From Gordius sp. MW1 (taxonomy: Eukaryota; Nematomorpha; Gordioida; Gordea; Gordiidae), in assembly GCA_964036665.1 (NCBI GenBank), contig OZ038526.1, positions 36,766,001-36,830,000 of the forward strand: a DNA stretch of 64,000 nucleotides, read 5' to 3'. Positions 1 through 11,960 of the stretch are shown piece by piece. A program made the position numbers and the translations under genes. Every line of letters begins with the position of its first letter. Within the stretch, counting starts at the first letter, position 1. The notes beneath the pieces are model-generated. The model saw only the letters and a list, made by a program, of their open reading frames with translations, was not told the origin of the DNA and made no database searches.

Positions 1-561
1 ATGGTAGAATACATGACAATATATGTGTATCGCATTATTGGCATTATTAGATAGGTTCAAATATTTTATGAACCCGACCCAGCCGAAGAAAATAATATTT
101 TGTTTAACCCGGCACAAAAGTAAAAATCGCGGCGGGCGAATATTTAAGTTTAGCATTATTTGATGCCATAGATTTAAAGACCAATATATAAAATGATTTA
201 CTATAAATAAATTATTTTACTGTTCTCTAATTAATCCCGGGATTAATGGCTTCCCGCTTGATGGTAAGGTTAGGGATGGTTAAAAACTTCATAGCTATGA
301 GCACAAAAATTATGTATTTACAAGAGTACACTTTTTTGATAGCCTGTGATTGATCAATTGATTCTAGTCATCTCTCTCATATCTATAATACTCCAAAATA
401 TATAATACAGTATCTTACTAATTTATATTATCTCGTAAAATTAATAATCAGTAAAAACTCATCTTAAATATATTAAAGTTCTCAATTCAGTTGAATATAA
501 AATGTCCAAAACACTTTTTAAATCTCATTTTCGTTAATTTGCATATGGCTAATAAAGCCAT
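1..561. other. AT-rich stretch, no gene seen
   Basis: No open frame with recognisable protein features and no clear repeat boundary. The window starts inside non-coding DNA. Confidence 0.5.
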
Positions 562-727
562 CATGGGCGTACACAGGTTTTAAATTAGGGGGGGGGGCAA
601 AATGTTTAAAAGTTCATTTAGAGGGGGGCAAAACGTAATTTTTTTTAATTATTCAATGTTTTTGCATTGAAAATTTTTTATTTTCGTAAATTAGGGGAGG
701 GGAGCCCCCCCCCCGGGTACGCCAATG
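562..727. mobile_element. hAT-type MITE of the CATGGGCGTAGCC family
   Basis: The copy begins CATGGGCGTACACAGG, carries long G and C runs inside, and ends GGGTACGCCAATG. It matches the terminal inverted repeat pattern CATGGGCGTAGCCAGG / CCTGGCTACGCCCATG seen in more than ten other copies here. The ends have diverged and I see no clean target duplication. Confidence 0.7.
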
Positions 728-1904
728 CATTCGTTCCTTTTTTCAATCTTGCCCTTACCTAGCCCTAGAGCATATTAAATTTTTTACCCGCTTCGGGTCC
801 CGTCACTCGTGCTGGCCTCTCGAGTTAAAGCAGATATGCGAGCGCGCTTATATTATGACCAGAGGTCAGATTTGTTTAATTTTTTCTGCTCAAACCCGCC
901 CCGTACCAATTTTATAACAAAATTGCCAGCCTGCGCTCGCCCAAACCCTCCTAAGTGTCCGTTCGGCTATGCTCAAAGCATTAGAATTTCCCAATATAAC
1001 GGGTTTTTACCGTGTTTTCATCAAAAAACGTTTAAATTTTCGATTTGTTGGATAAGTTCTACGAATTTTAAATTTTAAAAACTTTAAACCATATAAAAAT
1101 TGGCAAAATAATACACTATGCAAAAGTTTCTTATTAATCTTCATGACTCAAACCTTATTTCGGACCGGGTGGGAATATTGATAAGTTTATAAGATTTTTA
1201 AGGTATAATTAAATATAAGGTTTTTCTCGCTTAAGGACTCGGGCGTTTTTGTCTCGCTCTCAGAGTAACTACGCGCCTTGAAAAGGGATCAACGATCCGT
1301 TTGTAATCAGGAATTACTTTATAAATAATTTTAATTTCTAATAATACTTAAAGATGTTAAATAAATATATTTTATAATTTATTTTTAACAACTAGGCGTT
1401 ACATTGTTTTGTACCGACATACATCCGATCACCATATATTTTATGTTTTTTTTTTATTTTTTAAACATTTAGCTATTAATTTTATTTCCTTATGAATTTC
1501 TTCACTTTTTAAATCACATAAATAAGTGCTTTACATTGAAATCAGTTCAAAAGTAAGTTCAATCGCTTTTTAAGTAACTTATTTCTTACAAAATGCAAAG
1601 ATATACTAAAATAAATTTTACCTGGAGGTAGGTCAAACAAAGGTATAGCAATTTCGTATAACTATTATTTAAAATAATTCTCCGTTTTTAATTAATTTTT
1701 AGTTTGTTTAATATTAATTATTAATATGCAAATCCTTGGGTATGTAATTTCTTAACCACAAAACTGAAGGCAAACCCCTTTTTGTCATCGACAACTTAAT
1801 TAAACACTTTTTTGGTTTCAATCTACCAATTTAGATGATTCACAATTTATTTGCTAAATGTAAACTAACTCTATAAAAAGTGATAAAAATTTTGTTCTAT
1901 GAAA
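728..1904. other. Intergenic AT-rich DNA with hAT-like end fragment
   Basis: Around 863 the sequence CAGAGGTCAGATTTGTTT appears, followed by CCCGCCC-rich text. The same start occurs at 4527, so this looks like the left end of a decayed hAT-type element. The open frame at 809-1078 lies in this repeat and has no protein features. The rest is AT-rich with nothing recognised. Confidence 0.4.
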
Positions 1905-2596
1905 TCATGGTGTCATTTTAATGTCAGGATACATGTAATGAAATATAGCGGCATAAAATTTGACGTAATAAACAAAGCGACTTATAAATATCAATTCATT
2001 TTCGTAATCAAATAGGGATTTTTGGTAATCGGGAGGAAATGGGAAAAGTGAAGTATATATATCCTTGCCTATAGTTAGAGCATCCATATGAGGCATTTCA
2101 TCAATAACAGCTGAAGATACATTTATATAGACCCAAGGAGCTACAACGTTGTTAGGAACTTGATATGAATCCCACTTTTGATCTCTCGGTCTTAGATGTG
2201 GATATTTCAAATAGCAAGTCTAAAAATAATTGCACATAAGGAAGCCATATAAAAAGTTCTATATATCAAATTTTACTTTAATTCCATGCCCACTTTTGCG
2301 ACAATAAGTGCAGGTTTTAAAAAAGTTTTTCTTTTTCTTTTTTTTGGCATCTTTAGTAACATGGGCCTTAGGCTGATTAACAAAGTTAAAATTGCTCCAT
2401 GGTAAGTCGTCAGGGAGGCGCTGATTAAAAAAATACTAAAATAATTTAATAGATTATAAATTACTTCAAGCATATACAAATTTCCACATCCAGGTCTGGG
2501 TTCAGGCGTCTTCCTAACATTATCATCAAGTTCTTGGAAATATTCGGTGCAAGATTCACATTCGCAAGTTGAGTTTGAATCGATTTGGTTACCCAT
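1905..2596 (-). CDS. Small three-exon protein with a CCHC zinc knuckle
   Basis: On the - strand three open segments join in phase 0: 2596-2465 (44 codons, starting MGNQID), 2420-2277 (48 codons) and 2219-1905 (104 codons plus TGA), giving 196 residues. The introns are 44 and 57 bp with GTAATT...CAG and GTAAAA...TAG borders. The second exon/third exon junction creates C-x2-C-x4-H-x4-C (CTYCRKSGHGIKTC, about residues 79-92), the spacing of a zinc knuckle, just after a Lys run of six. The N-terminus holds a Cys cluster (CECESC). Zinc knuckles bind RNA or DNA and are typical of Gag proteins of Copia-type elements and of some host RNA-binding proteins. I do not recognise the rest. It could be a domesticated Gag fragment or a host gene, and an upstream Met at 2614 is also possible. 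Confidence 0.5.
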
Positions 2597-2614
2597 TTTA
2601 ATAAAAATTTTCAA

Positions 2615-4526
2615 AATGATAAATTTATAATGTTATCAATAAAAAATTGTGTCTTTTATATTAAAAGAACAAAAGGGCTATTTTGAATGAGTTAGTGTAA
2701 GTAATTGACGTTGCATCATAACAGTTATTATGTTCTTGACAAGATCAATCTCGCGCCTTTTTAGAAACTGATGTCGGTTCTTTCTTGACTGGGCATCCTA
2801 TTATCATACACAACAATACATCCTTCTTTTACTTGAAATAAATGAATTTGCGCGGTTGTTTACCATAAAAATGTTCTTTAAAGATTTGACATTATTCATT
2901 GAATTACAAAAGGTATCAGTTAAAAGGTGGCTGGACTCTATTTCTAATTAATAAAACTTTTTTATTTAAAACTAACCAAAAACGCACCCAAAAAGGGTAC
3001 CTGAAGAAGAGCTTAAGTGTCTTTTAGAAAACGAGCACTAAGCGTTTAATATAAAACTTGCATAAAATGTATCCTATAGTTTCGATTGATTTTAACTATA
3101 TTGTGATATAGAAGCCTAGGTTAACTTAAAATTTTGGCCTTTGCCGCCCTTTTTTAAATATAAACTCGATTTTAATATATGACATTTTAAAATATTTTCT
3201 TATCGTGTTTGAGGGAAAAGAGATTACTTTTTGTCGTCCAATGTAAAACATATCAAGCAACATGATTGCTCTATTATCGTGAGATAACATATTAAAAGCC
3301 ATATTTTGAAATGAGTAACAAATTGTGGCAAGACTTATTATGTAATAAATCAAGAAATAGCATCGAATGGGGCAAACACGAGGGATAAGTGATGAGACAT
3401 GACTCCTGAAATGAAAATTAGAACTTTACTTCTAAGTAAACCCAAAATAAACATTAAAATCATATATTAAAAACGAGTTTAAAAATATCCAAACTGCCCT
3501 AATAAAACTACCCTACCCTTTTTATTCAACTTTTATTATACATCTTCACCGGCAGTCTAGATGGGCCTCAATAACGGGCCCGCAATCAAAAATCGATTAG
3601 GCTTTAAACCCTGACCGGTTCGGGTTGACGGTATAAGCTTAAAACAGGCTTGCATGAGCTTCAAATTCTGTCAACGAGCATGGAATCCTTATAAATTTAC
3701 ACCAGCGATAAACGGGCTTGAAATAATAAATTAGAAATTTGATTTGCTTTTCTAATTCATAATAATAATTTCTTTGCACTTTTGTTCTAAACAGGTGTTT
3801 TATAACACATAATATTCTAATTGCTTACATTTTGTTAATTTTTGGGCTATAATTATCTTTATTATATTTAGCTAATATTTTATTTCAAGGCAATTGACTT
3901 AATACATCACATGTTTATTAGTTTCTATGTTTTCAACTAAGTGTAAGTCCATTTTTTAATAATTCACGGTGCTTTGTCATTAAAAATTTATCTAAAAGAT
4001 GCTAAATAATTAAAGTTGATAGTGTAGTGGCATTTTTAATGTATGTAACTTTAAAATTAGTAGATCATCTAAAACTAGATCTCAAAATAATTTATAATGA
4101 ATTATTTCGTCCAGCACAACGTTAACAAGAATTCTATGAATATGATTGAGTTTTCTCATATAAGTCGGAATTTCGATATTTTTCGTCAGTGGGGAAAGGG
4201 GGTGGGGTTCTGACCCGAAACCTCCTTGCCCTTGCCTAAGCCACTGTTTATAGGATAGAGTATGTTTAAAAAAATTTGACTGCAAAATATATTGTCCGAA
4301 CGACTTTTTTATATTTGTAGTTCGAAAGTTATAAAGGCAATCTTCAAGGATACTTGGTAGGATAAGTTTATTTACCTCCATACACAATAAGAGCTAGGCA
4401 CGAATCTGGCCAAGCAGGTTAAATAACATTTCTAAATTTTATTAATAATAAACCTGAGACTGACTCTTACAACAAAGAGGGCTATATTATTTATATTCTT
4501 AAGACTCATACGTTGGGTAGCTATTC
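2615..4526. other. Intergenic AT-rich DNA, no supported gene
   Basis: Two open frames on the - strand (3126-3353 and 4082-4387) have no recognisable domain. The second runs through a G/C-rich piece near 4195-4250 that looks like transposon debris. I see no splice-consistent model. Confidence 0.4.
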
Positions 4527-5280
4527 AGAGGTCAGATTTGTTTGGAATTTTCTGCCCGAACCCGGCCACAGGTTCAATTTTTAGACTTCATGGCCCGCTC
4601 GGGCCCGCCCGAATCATCCGAACTGCCAAATTTGCCCGTTAAGTCCGAAGTTATGTGATCCAAAATTCTTTGAACCACTATTAATAAATAGGCATTAAAT
4701 TAATATATCGATTAAAACAAATATAGCAATATTTTAATATTAAGGACAAAATTATTTCCTATTTTTTCCAAAAGTCGAATGAACAATTTTTTCAAATATA
4801 ACTTTTAATCTTGAATTTTTATCCCGATAGGTCAAAAAATGGTAGAAATTGGTCATTCTTAAGAATTTGGCAAGAGTCTTTAAAATATTATGTTATCATA
4901 TCACTGACAAAACCACTGGCTCACAAAATTTTAAATTTATTGCTAATGCTTTTAGGTACAAACATGTTAGAACGTTTACAAATCAATAACAGCAAAATAT
5001 TAATTGGATGCAGCCGATGTCTATGAAAATATTTATGTAGCAATTTTTTTATCAAGTTTAAAGTATACACATTTTATAAATAATCTTACAATAAACAAAA
5101 TTAGACTCCCCTTTTGGGTAAACCCGTATATGGCCCTATCCTATAAATAAACTTCTTAGTGAATAAAATTAGTTCAATTAGTCAATCTGTGCTCTGTTAA
5201 TACATACTTTTTTGATAAAAAACAATAACTTTTTAATAGAATTTAAATGCATGAGGTAATTTTTAATGGGTGTTATTTAA

Positions 5281-5660
5281 CTGCTAAGTAAATAATTACA
5301 AATTGCTAAGTAATTTATGCTAAATATTTTAATTAAAGTGCTAAGTATTTTATTAAAAAACGCTAAGTATTTTATGCTAAGTATTTTAATCTAAATGCTA
5401 AGTATTTTAATCTAAATGCTAAGTATTTTATTTTTAATTGTTAAGTATTTTAAAGGAAATGCTAAGTATTTTAAAGGAAATGCTAAGTATTTAAAGGAAA
5501 TGCTAAGTATTTTATTTTTAAATGCTAAGTTTTTTTATTTTTAAATGCTAAGTTTTTATTATTAAATTGCAGAGTTTTTATTTTGATGTACTAGTTTTTT
5601 TATTAAAATGTAAAGTATTTCATTAAAAAAATCTAAATTATGAGTTTTAATCAAAATGCT
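5281..5660. repeat. Tandem array of TGCTAAGTATTTTAA word (left arm)
   Basis: About 15-20 irregular copies of a 16-17 bp unit close to TGCTAAGTATTTTAATC, degenerating toward 5790. The reverse-complement word forms a second array at 6285-6655. Together they behave as long terminal inverted repeats of one element. Confidence 0.85.
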
Positions 5661-6092
5661 GAGTATTAAAAAAATATAAGAGAATAAGGTTTTAAAGCTA
5701 AAAAGGACAAAGTTTTAATGATAATAATTTCAAAGAAAATGTTTAATTCTTAAAAATGCTAGGTTTTCTATTTTTAAGTGCTAAGTTATTAAAGTTTTTT
5801 AATTCAAAGTTTTATTTATCACAAAAAAGTGTTGAAATTTGAAGTTAAGTTTTAATGGGTATTATTTTAATGAATTACCAAAATTTATAGTTGAAAAATA
5901 TAATATTTTAATTTTATATTGTTATAATATAAAAAATAATTTATTTTAGATTTGAATAAAAAAAACTATGATTATTTATTTGTAGGTGAAGAAATACCCT
6001 TCATGTTCTATAATGACTTCATATATAAAATAATCTAAATAGCCAATAGGATAATTGATAGAGATTTTATTCAACTACAATAAACCCTAACC

Positions 6093-6278
6093 TATACCAC
6101 AACCATTTTATCCCCAAAAACAGCTTTAAATGCATTATGAATTGCACTGGCTGCATCAATGGCAAGAACTTCAAAAACTGAATTTTTATTACTTAATTTC
6201 ATGACCTCATTAGTCAAAATTTGAAACATGAATTTAAAATCAACAGACAGCTTTATTTGTTTAAATTTATAAAATCTT
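6093..6278 (-). pseudogene. MULE-type transposase fragment
   Basis: About 61 codons are open on the - strand between an upstream TAA and a TAG at 6095-6093. The translation contains FKFMFQILTNEV followed by EVLAIDAASAIHNAFKAVFG. This resembles the MULE transposase region in which a catalytic Asp precedes an amphipathic A-x2-NAF-x-VFG segment. It lies between the inverted tandem arrays, so the arrays are probably the ends of this element. Most of the transposase, including the other catalytic residues, is missing. The identification is from motif shape only. Confidence 0.55.
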
Positions 6279-6284
6279 TACTTA

Positions 6285-6655
6285 GCATAATTTATTTATA
6301 AACCTAGATAATATACTTAACATAATTTATTTAAATATTTAGAAATTAATTTAGATACTTGCCATAATATATTTAAATACTTAGCATATAATTTAAATAC
6401 TTAGCAAAACATTAAAATACTTAGCAAACAAATAAAATACTTAGCAAATAAATAAAATACTTAGCAAAACAATTAAATACTTAGCTAAATTTATTTAAAT
6501 ACTTAGCAAATGAATAAAATACTTAGCATTTGAATTTAATACTTAGCATTAATTTAAATACTTAGCAAACGAATTAAATACTTAGCAAATGAATAAAATA
6601 CTTAGCAATGACGCTAAAATACTTAGCAATTTGAATAAAATACTTAGCAAATAAT
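6285..6655. repeat. Tandem array of TTAAATACTTAGCA word (right arm)
   Basis: About 18-20 copies of a 16-17 bp unit close to AATTAAATACTTAGCAAA, the reverse complement of the unit in the left array. Copies are better conserved than in the left arm. Confidence 0.85.
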
Positions 6656-7192
6656 TTGTTGTGATTTTTAATTTAAAGCAAAAAAAAGTATGGAAAATTT
6701 TTATTATAGAAATCAGTTATAGCTTAGCGATAGCGACGAGTGATAAGGGGTAATAGAAAAAGCGAATTGCGAATTGGGGAAGCTTTGTTAAACAATATTT
6801 GATTTGTAAAAAAAAATTAAATAATATTAGAATTGAAAGGGCTACATAGATAAAAAAAAAATAATTCAATCCTTCCTATGAACGTAGCTAGGGACTTGAT
6901 GGAAAAGCAAAGTTTATAAAAATAACCTGGGGACGGGTGGTGAAATCAAATTTCTTAACTTTTTTAGCATTTTCCATATACAATCAAATAAAAAGTAACA
7001 AAATAATACACTATATAAAAAATCTCATTAAGCCCGAATCCTATTATCGCGCCCGCCCGAGCCCACCCGAAAATAAAAATTTAAGACAGTTGCCCGGGGT
7101 TCGGGCAGCGGCCCGGGCCGAACAACCTGGTCTCTGAGCTATATATTACGCGGAAAATCATCGCTTAATGGTTATTAAAATTGTACGTACAC

Positions 7193-8203
7193 TTAGAGAA
7201 CTGCACGGGTCACCCGAGACCCGATATTGGGTTGGGTCGGGTTTGGGTCGAAAATCTTTAAATGTCTTCAAGTCGGGTCGGGTTCGGGTTGAAAATTTTG
7301 AAATGCTTTCGGGTCGGGTTGGATTTTTACATTGCAGAATACACGGGACATATCTTTAAAAATAATGCTATTATGTATAATATTTTTAATTAATATTGAA
7401 ATTTATAATTGAAGATTATTCATTAAGTTAATTTAAATTCCTTTTGTTTTTTAAATCTGATGGTTTTAATTTGGACGCAAATTTAAATTTGACTTGTGAA
7501 AGGTAAAATATATCAACAAATTAATATTTTTAATAGCTCATTATTAATTTATAGTACATAAATATATATTCATAAAACAAATAAGATTATGTTTAGATTT
7601 AAATAATTCATTTGCAAAACTCTATATTTCAAATTGAATGTGACCTGATACTGTATGCTAGCACATATATATATCCTATAATAAACCATGAAAATAAATT
7701 TAGTAATCAAAATCTGTGGAATCAATTAGTTTCATGAATCGCACATTAATTTGTTGCTTAAATTTTAAACACCCTCATGGGAGTAGCCAGGAAATTGAAA
7801 TTAGAGGGGGCAATAATGATTAAGGGAGGGGCAAAATGATCGTTTTTTTTAAATTTTAGCCATAATTTGATAAAATATCTAGATTTTTTAAATTTAGATG
7901 GGGGCAGCCGCCCCTCTTTGCCACCCCCTGGCTACGCCCATGCACACCGCAATTTTTCTTACTCTCGCGTTGGATATCAACATTTAAAACACGTTCGGAA
8001 GAGATTCGGTTAACTTTTTTTAGCACTTTCGGGTAGGGCCGGGTCGGGTTCGGGTTAAAAATTTTAAAATGCTTTCGGGTCGTGTTCGGGTCAAAAAATT
8101 TAAAATGCTCTTTCGGTTTGGGTCGGGTCCGGGTTAAAAATCTTAAAATTTTTTTGCGTCGGGTCGGGTTCGGGTTAAAAAAAAATGACTTTGCAGTTCT
8201 CTA
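7193..8203. mobile_element. Non-autonomous hAT element with CGGGT subterminal repeats
   Basis: Flanked by a perfect 8 bp target duplication, ACGTACAC (7185-7192 and 8204-8211), the hallmark length for hAT elements. Terminal inverted repeats are TTAGAGAACTGCA and TGCAGTTCTCTA. Both ends carry many copies of GGGTCGGGTT (7210-7320 and 8030-8175). The interior is AT-rich without a transposase and contains a younger MITE at 7776-7942. Confidence 0.9.
7776..7942. mobile_element. hAT-type MITE (CATGGGCGTAGCC family) nested in a larger hAT
   Basis: Begins CATGGGAGTAGCCAGG and ends CCTGGCTACGCCCATG, about 167 bp, with the usual GGGGGC and GCCCC runs. It sits inside the 7193-8203 element, so it inserted later. 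Confidence 0.85.
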
Positions 8204-8211
8204 ACGTACAC

Positions 8212-9002
8212 CATAGGTTTATCAAAGTCATGGACATGAATATCTCTGGTTTAGTTTTATTTTTTATTACAAATAAGACAATGCTCCGCTATCAATATAT
8301 AACTTACAATTTCTAAATGCAAAATCATCAACTTTACCACAAAATGCGTTTATATAAATAAGCTTTTACTAGCAATAACTTGGGACCATTTTTATCTTTA
8401 GGAGCGAATTTGTAAATTTTACCCTAGAAATTGTGAATGTTTATAGCCGGTGACCAATCTGGCTTATAGCATATCCATAAAATTTTCAGAGAATCACAAC
8501 GATAACATTTATCGGTTTATACTTAATCCCATTTTTTATTTTAAAAGATGCCAGCCTGAGTGATTTTAAAAATTAATAAAGCTGAAATTATAAAAATGAC
8601 AGGTCACAGCGTAAGAAAATAAGAATATTCAAGCCCGATTTATATAAAAAGGCTTAGATAGTCATGTTAGTCAGTTCCAGAGGTCTGGTAAATCGCATTT
8701 CATCGGTTTAATCCCGATGTTTATTTATATTTGAGTTTCACTCACAAGCCAAAAGAAAAAAATATTTTACATTTTAATTAAATTATTTAGTTTTGACACA
8801 AAATTTTTCTATTGCCTAAGTTTTGATTAGTTACCCAATGATTCTCAGTTTACTCTGGTATAATGCTCTAGAAACAGTGTTAAAATATTATAAACATTAA
8901 CTTTCTAAGAAGGCAAGATGTAATCGAATTAGTTTACAGCAAAAATTACATAATATTTGAAGCAAGCAAAAGTTTAAGAACGTCATTATTGTGATAAATA
9001 AT
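8212..9002. other. AT-rich DNA, no gene seen
   Basis: No open frame or repeat structure was recognised between the hAT element and the inverted pair that begins near 9003. Confidence 0.4.
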
Positions 9003-10030
9003 CAACTATGTATAATACGTGTAAGATCATCAATCGTCTCATCAAATTAAAATGCGCTTATTTCGAAAACTTGTAAAAGCCTCTTATGTTTCTGTTGTAC
9101 GGACGAGAAGAAGAGCTCTTCGGGTAGGAAATACCAACAGCGGGGGACGGCTGCAGGAGCTTAAGTACGTGGAAGATTTGATTCCGATTCCGTCAATGAC
9201 TATAGACCCGGGCAGGAACTTGGAGACAAAGAGCAGAATGTGGAGAAGTTGGCAAATATGCTTGCTTACACGCAAATGTTTGATTACACCGACCTATAGC
9301 GTTACCAAGACGCCTTGCACGAGGCTGGTCTTTTGTGCGACCTTTCGTCGCACAATATTCCTAAGATTGAGGTTAAGGAGTCTAGTTTCAAACCTGTGCT
9401 CATCTTCCACTTCACATCTAAATTGGCATCATTATCACATTCACCAACTTTACCAGAGGATAAAAGGATCTTCGGGAGGAGATTTGATCCTCGGGAGGAG
9501 ATTTCAATCAAACATTCATCTAGGCAACCCAACAATACACCAATTCAAAAGATGCAGTAAAGGAGTAAAAACTCGATAATTTTTTACTATAATATTACAT
9601 ATTTAATGTTTTATACACCATTATAAATTAATTTAACAAATTCACCCATCTCTTGGAAAGCTGAGAGTCCGATGGAATAGCATGGTCAAAAAGCAACCCG
9701 GCTTTTATCGTACAACAACAGATCCGGGTTTCGACAAGTTATGCCCCAATTTTGTGAGCGGTATGTAAAAAAAATATTTACTTTTCATAAAATATGTTTT
9801 ATATATTAATTTTTGTCACAATTATTAAAAACTTTTTAGAAGAGCACACCGCATCTTTGGGACAAACCTTTATATACCACTTTATCTAAACCCTTTTAAA
9901 TACACATTATGCATATTTGCTCAACGTATCTCTAAACTTTATATCCGGACTCGTTTATATACACATTTGGCATATTTGATTAATAAATTTTTAACCTTTA
10001 TATACAACTTTTTCTTAACCCTTTATGCAA
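9003..10030 (+). repeat. Left arm of a large inverted pair; decayed coding copy
   Basis: The arm matches the reverse complement of about 10036-11062 with clear divergence (roughly 15-20% by eye, with indels). It holds degraded coding text. One + frame from 9052 reads through conserved pieces, and a second from 9315 carries KIEVKESSFKP and SPTLPEDKR. A further exon-like patch at about 9650-9760 ends CPNFVSG before a GTATGT donor. Comparing the arms suggests a protein with LANMLAYTxMFDYTDLxRYQD, which I do not recognise. The family may be an unclassified transposon. Confidence 0.6.
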
Positions 10031-10035
10031 AATCC

Positions 10036-11062
10036 CATACAAAGGGTCCGGATAAAGTCCTATATGAGGGAATAAATCTATTAAACAAATATGCAAATAG
10101 TATATATAATATGATCCAGATAATTTGATATATAAAGGTTAGAAATATGTTAAACAAATATGCATAATTTATATGTAAAAGGGTTCAAATAAAGTGGTAG
10201 ATAAAGGTTTCTCTTGACTCAAATATGCGGTGTGCTATCTAGATATCTTTTAAAAGTTGGGATAAAAATTTATTTATAAAGCATGTTTTTTAAAATAAAA
10301 AAAATTTCTTTCACATACCGCCCACAACATTGGGACATAGCTTCTCCCAACCCCGATGTTGTCCTCCCAAGACAATAACCGGCTGCTTATTTGACCATGC
10401 TAGTCCATCAGGACCTCTCCTTTCCCGGATTTGAATGAATCTGTTAAATTAGAATATATAGTATTAGGTTTGTACAACATTAACTATGTTATTTTGTTGA
10501 AAATAATTATCAAATTTTACTTCCTTACTGCGTCTTATAAATTGGTCACTTATTGGTATGTTGCCTAGACGAATATTTTGTTGAAAATTCCTCCCGAGGA
10601 TCTTTTTATCCTCGGGTAGGGTAGGTGAGTGTAATAATGATGCCAATTTAGATGTGGATGAAAGGATAAGCACGAGATTTAGCGTAGACTCCTTAACCTC
10701 GATCAAGAACATTGTGTGACGAAAGGTTGCACAAAAAACATGCCTCGTCCAAGTCGTCTTGGTAACGCGATAGATCGGTGTAATCAAACATTGGCGTGTA
10801 AGCAAGCATATTTGCCAGATTTTCTAGTATATGTTCTTAGTCGCCAAGTTCCTCCCAGGGGACGAGTACAGACTTTGACGATGGGTATCTAATCATCCAC
10901 GTACTCTAAGTCTCCTGTAGCCGCCCCCTCTCTTTGCATTCACTACCCTAAGAGCTCTCCTTCTCGTCCGTACAACAACAACATAATTGACATTTTAAAA
11001 GTTTTCGAAATGAGCGCATTCAAATTAGTATGAGATGATAATTGATCTTGCACTTATTATAC
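10036..11062 (-). repeat. Right arm of a large inverted pair; decayed coding copy
   Basis: Reverse-complement partner of 9003-10030. The best - strand piece (10805-10464) parallels the left arm and carries the same LPEDK motif, and a patch near 10320-10445 reads RRGPDGLAWSNKQP before GTATGT. In-frame breaks differ between the arms, so both are dead copies. The junction of the arms is near 10030-10040. Confidence 0.6.
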
Positions 11063-11199
11063 TCATCGACTCAGTAGCGTAGGGAGGGGGGTCCCCATTA
11101 ACAAAAAAATTTAAATTTTTTTTTCAAATTATACAGAAAAACTCTATCATATTTAATCTCAATGATATTTATTTCGTCGCGCATGAGTACCGACTCCCT

Positions 11200-11960
11200 T
11201 ATCCCTAGCATGACATCCCTCCCAGACCCGCACCTACAGGAAGCTCTCCACAGGTGGGAAGCGGACAAGCTCGAATCGACCGAACGACCACAGTAAGTGA
11301 CCCAAAAAGAATGGGACCATCCCCTGGTAGCACGTTCCGTAGCGTATCTTTCTCTGAACGAACTTTTTCAGGGAAAACTCCTTTTCAATTGGGCCTCTTC
11401 CAAGAGTTGTTACGAAGAGCTCGAAGCAATATAATTTTGGGACTTCATATGTCTGAGGAGTTAGGCATTGTCATAGGCCTCCGTCTCCGCTGTGACATCC
11501 TTTCTCCTTTCGGATGCGATCTCTGCAAACAGTCGGTCCAACCCCATGTACATCATCCCCTCCATTGCAAATACAGCAGAGGCTGCGAACCCACACGGCG
11601 ATCAACAAAATTATCGGTCGGTACCTAATTAAGGCTGGCTATCCAAACACCTTGGAGCCCGTCGGCCTTAGCACAACCGACGAGTAAAGACAGACGGCGT
11701 CACACTCCTTCCATGATCTCGTGGACTGAATCTCACTTGGGACTTTACTACGGTCGACATATTTGCCCCATCCAACCCTCTCCACACCTTATGAACAGTG
11801 CAGAGAATAAAAAGACAACCAAATTTTCTCCCTCGTGGACACAATATTCATTCCTGTACTGTCAACCACACTCAAAAATTTAGACACCGAAGCTCTCGCT
11901 CTCTTGAAATAAATTAGAAAAGCGAGCTCTAGCTTCTTATTAGATTTGAAAAAGTATTAT
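11200..11960 (+). pseudogene. C-terminal part of RT retroelement, decayed copy 1
   Basis: Frame-shifted + strand reading contains LGIVIGLRLRCDILSPFGCDLC, then VHHPLHC, then NTLEPVGLS, then a degraded acidic segment and LVDTIFIPVLS. This is the order of the C-terminal domain of the better copy at 14691-15851 (Cys pair, HPLHC, LEP, RPDG, WxFTxxDxFAPS). Several frameshifts and stops make it a dead copy. The 11254-11628 open frame is only part of it. Confidence 0.7.

Larger units (their letters stand above)
4527..7135. mobile_element. Possible hAT-type element enclosing a MULE-like element
   Basis: The left end reads CAGAGGTCAGATTTGTT and the right end, read inward, CAGAGACCAGGTTGTT. Both ends are followed by subterminal GCCCG/CCCGC-rich text (4555-4640 and 7030-7125), the usual layout of the hAT elements in this window. 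A shared AGCTAT flanks both sides but the register is not an exact 8 bp duplication. The two ends could also belong to different copies. Confidence 0.35.

Noticed and set aside
809-1078. 89-codon + strand frame
   Set aside because: Runs through hAT-like end sequence with Cys/Pro-rich text due to CCCGCC words. No domain or splice partner.
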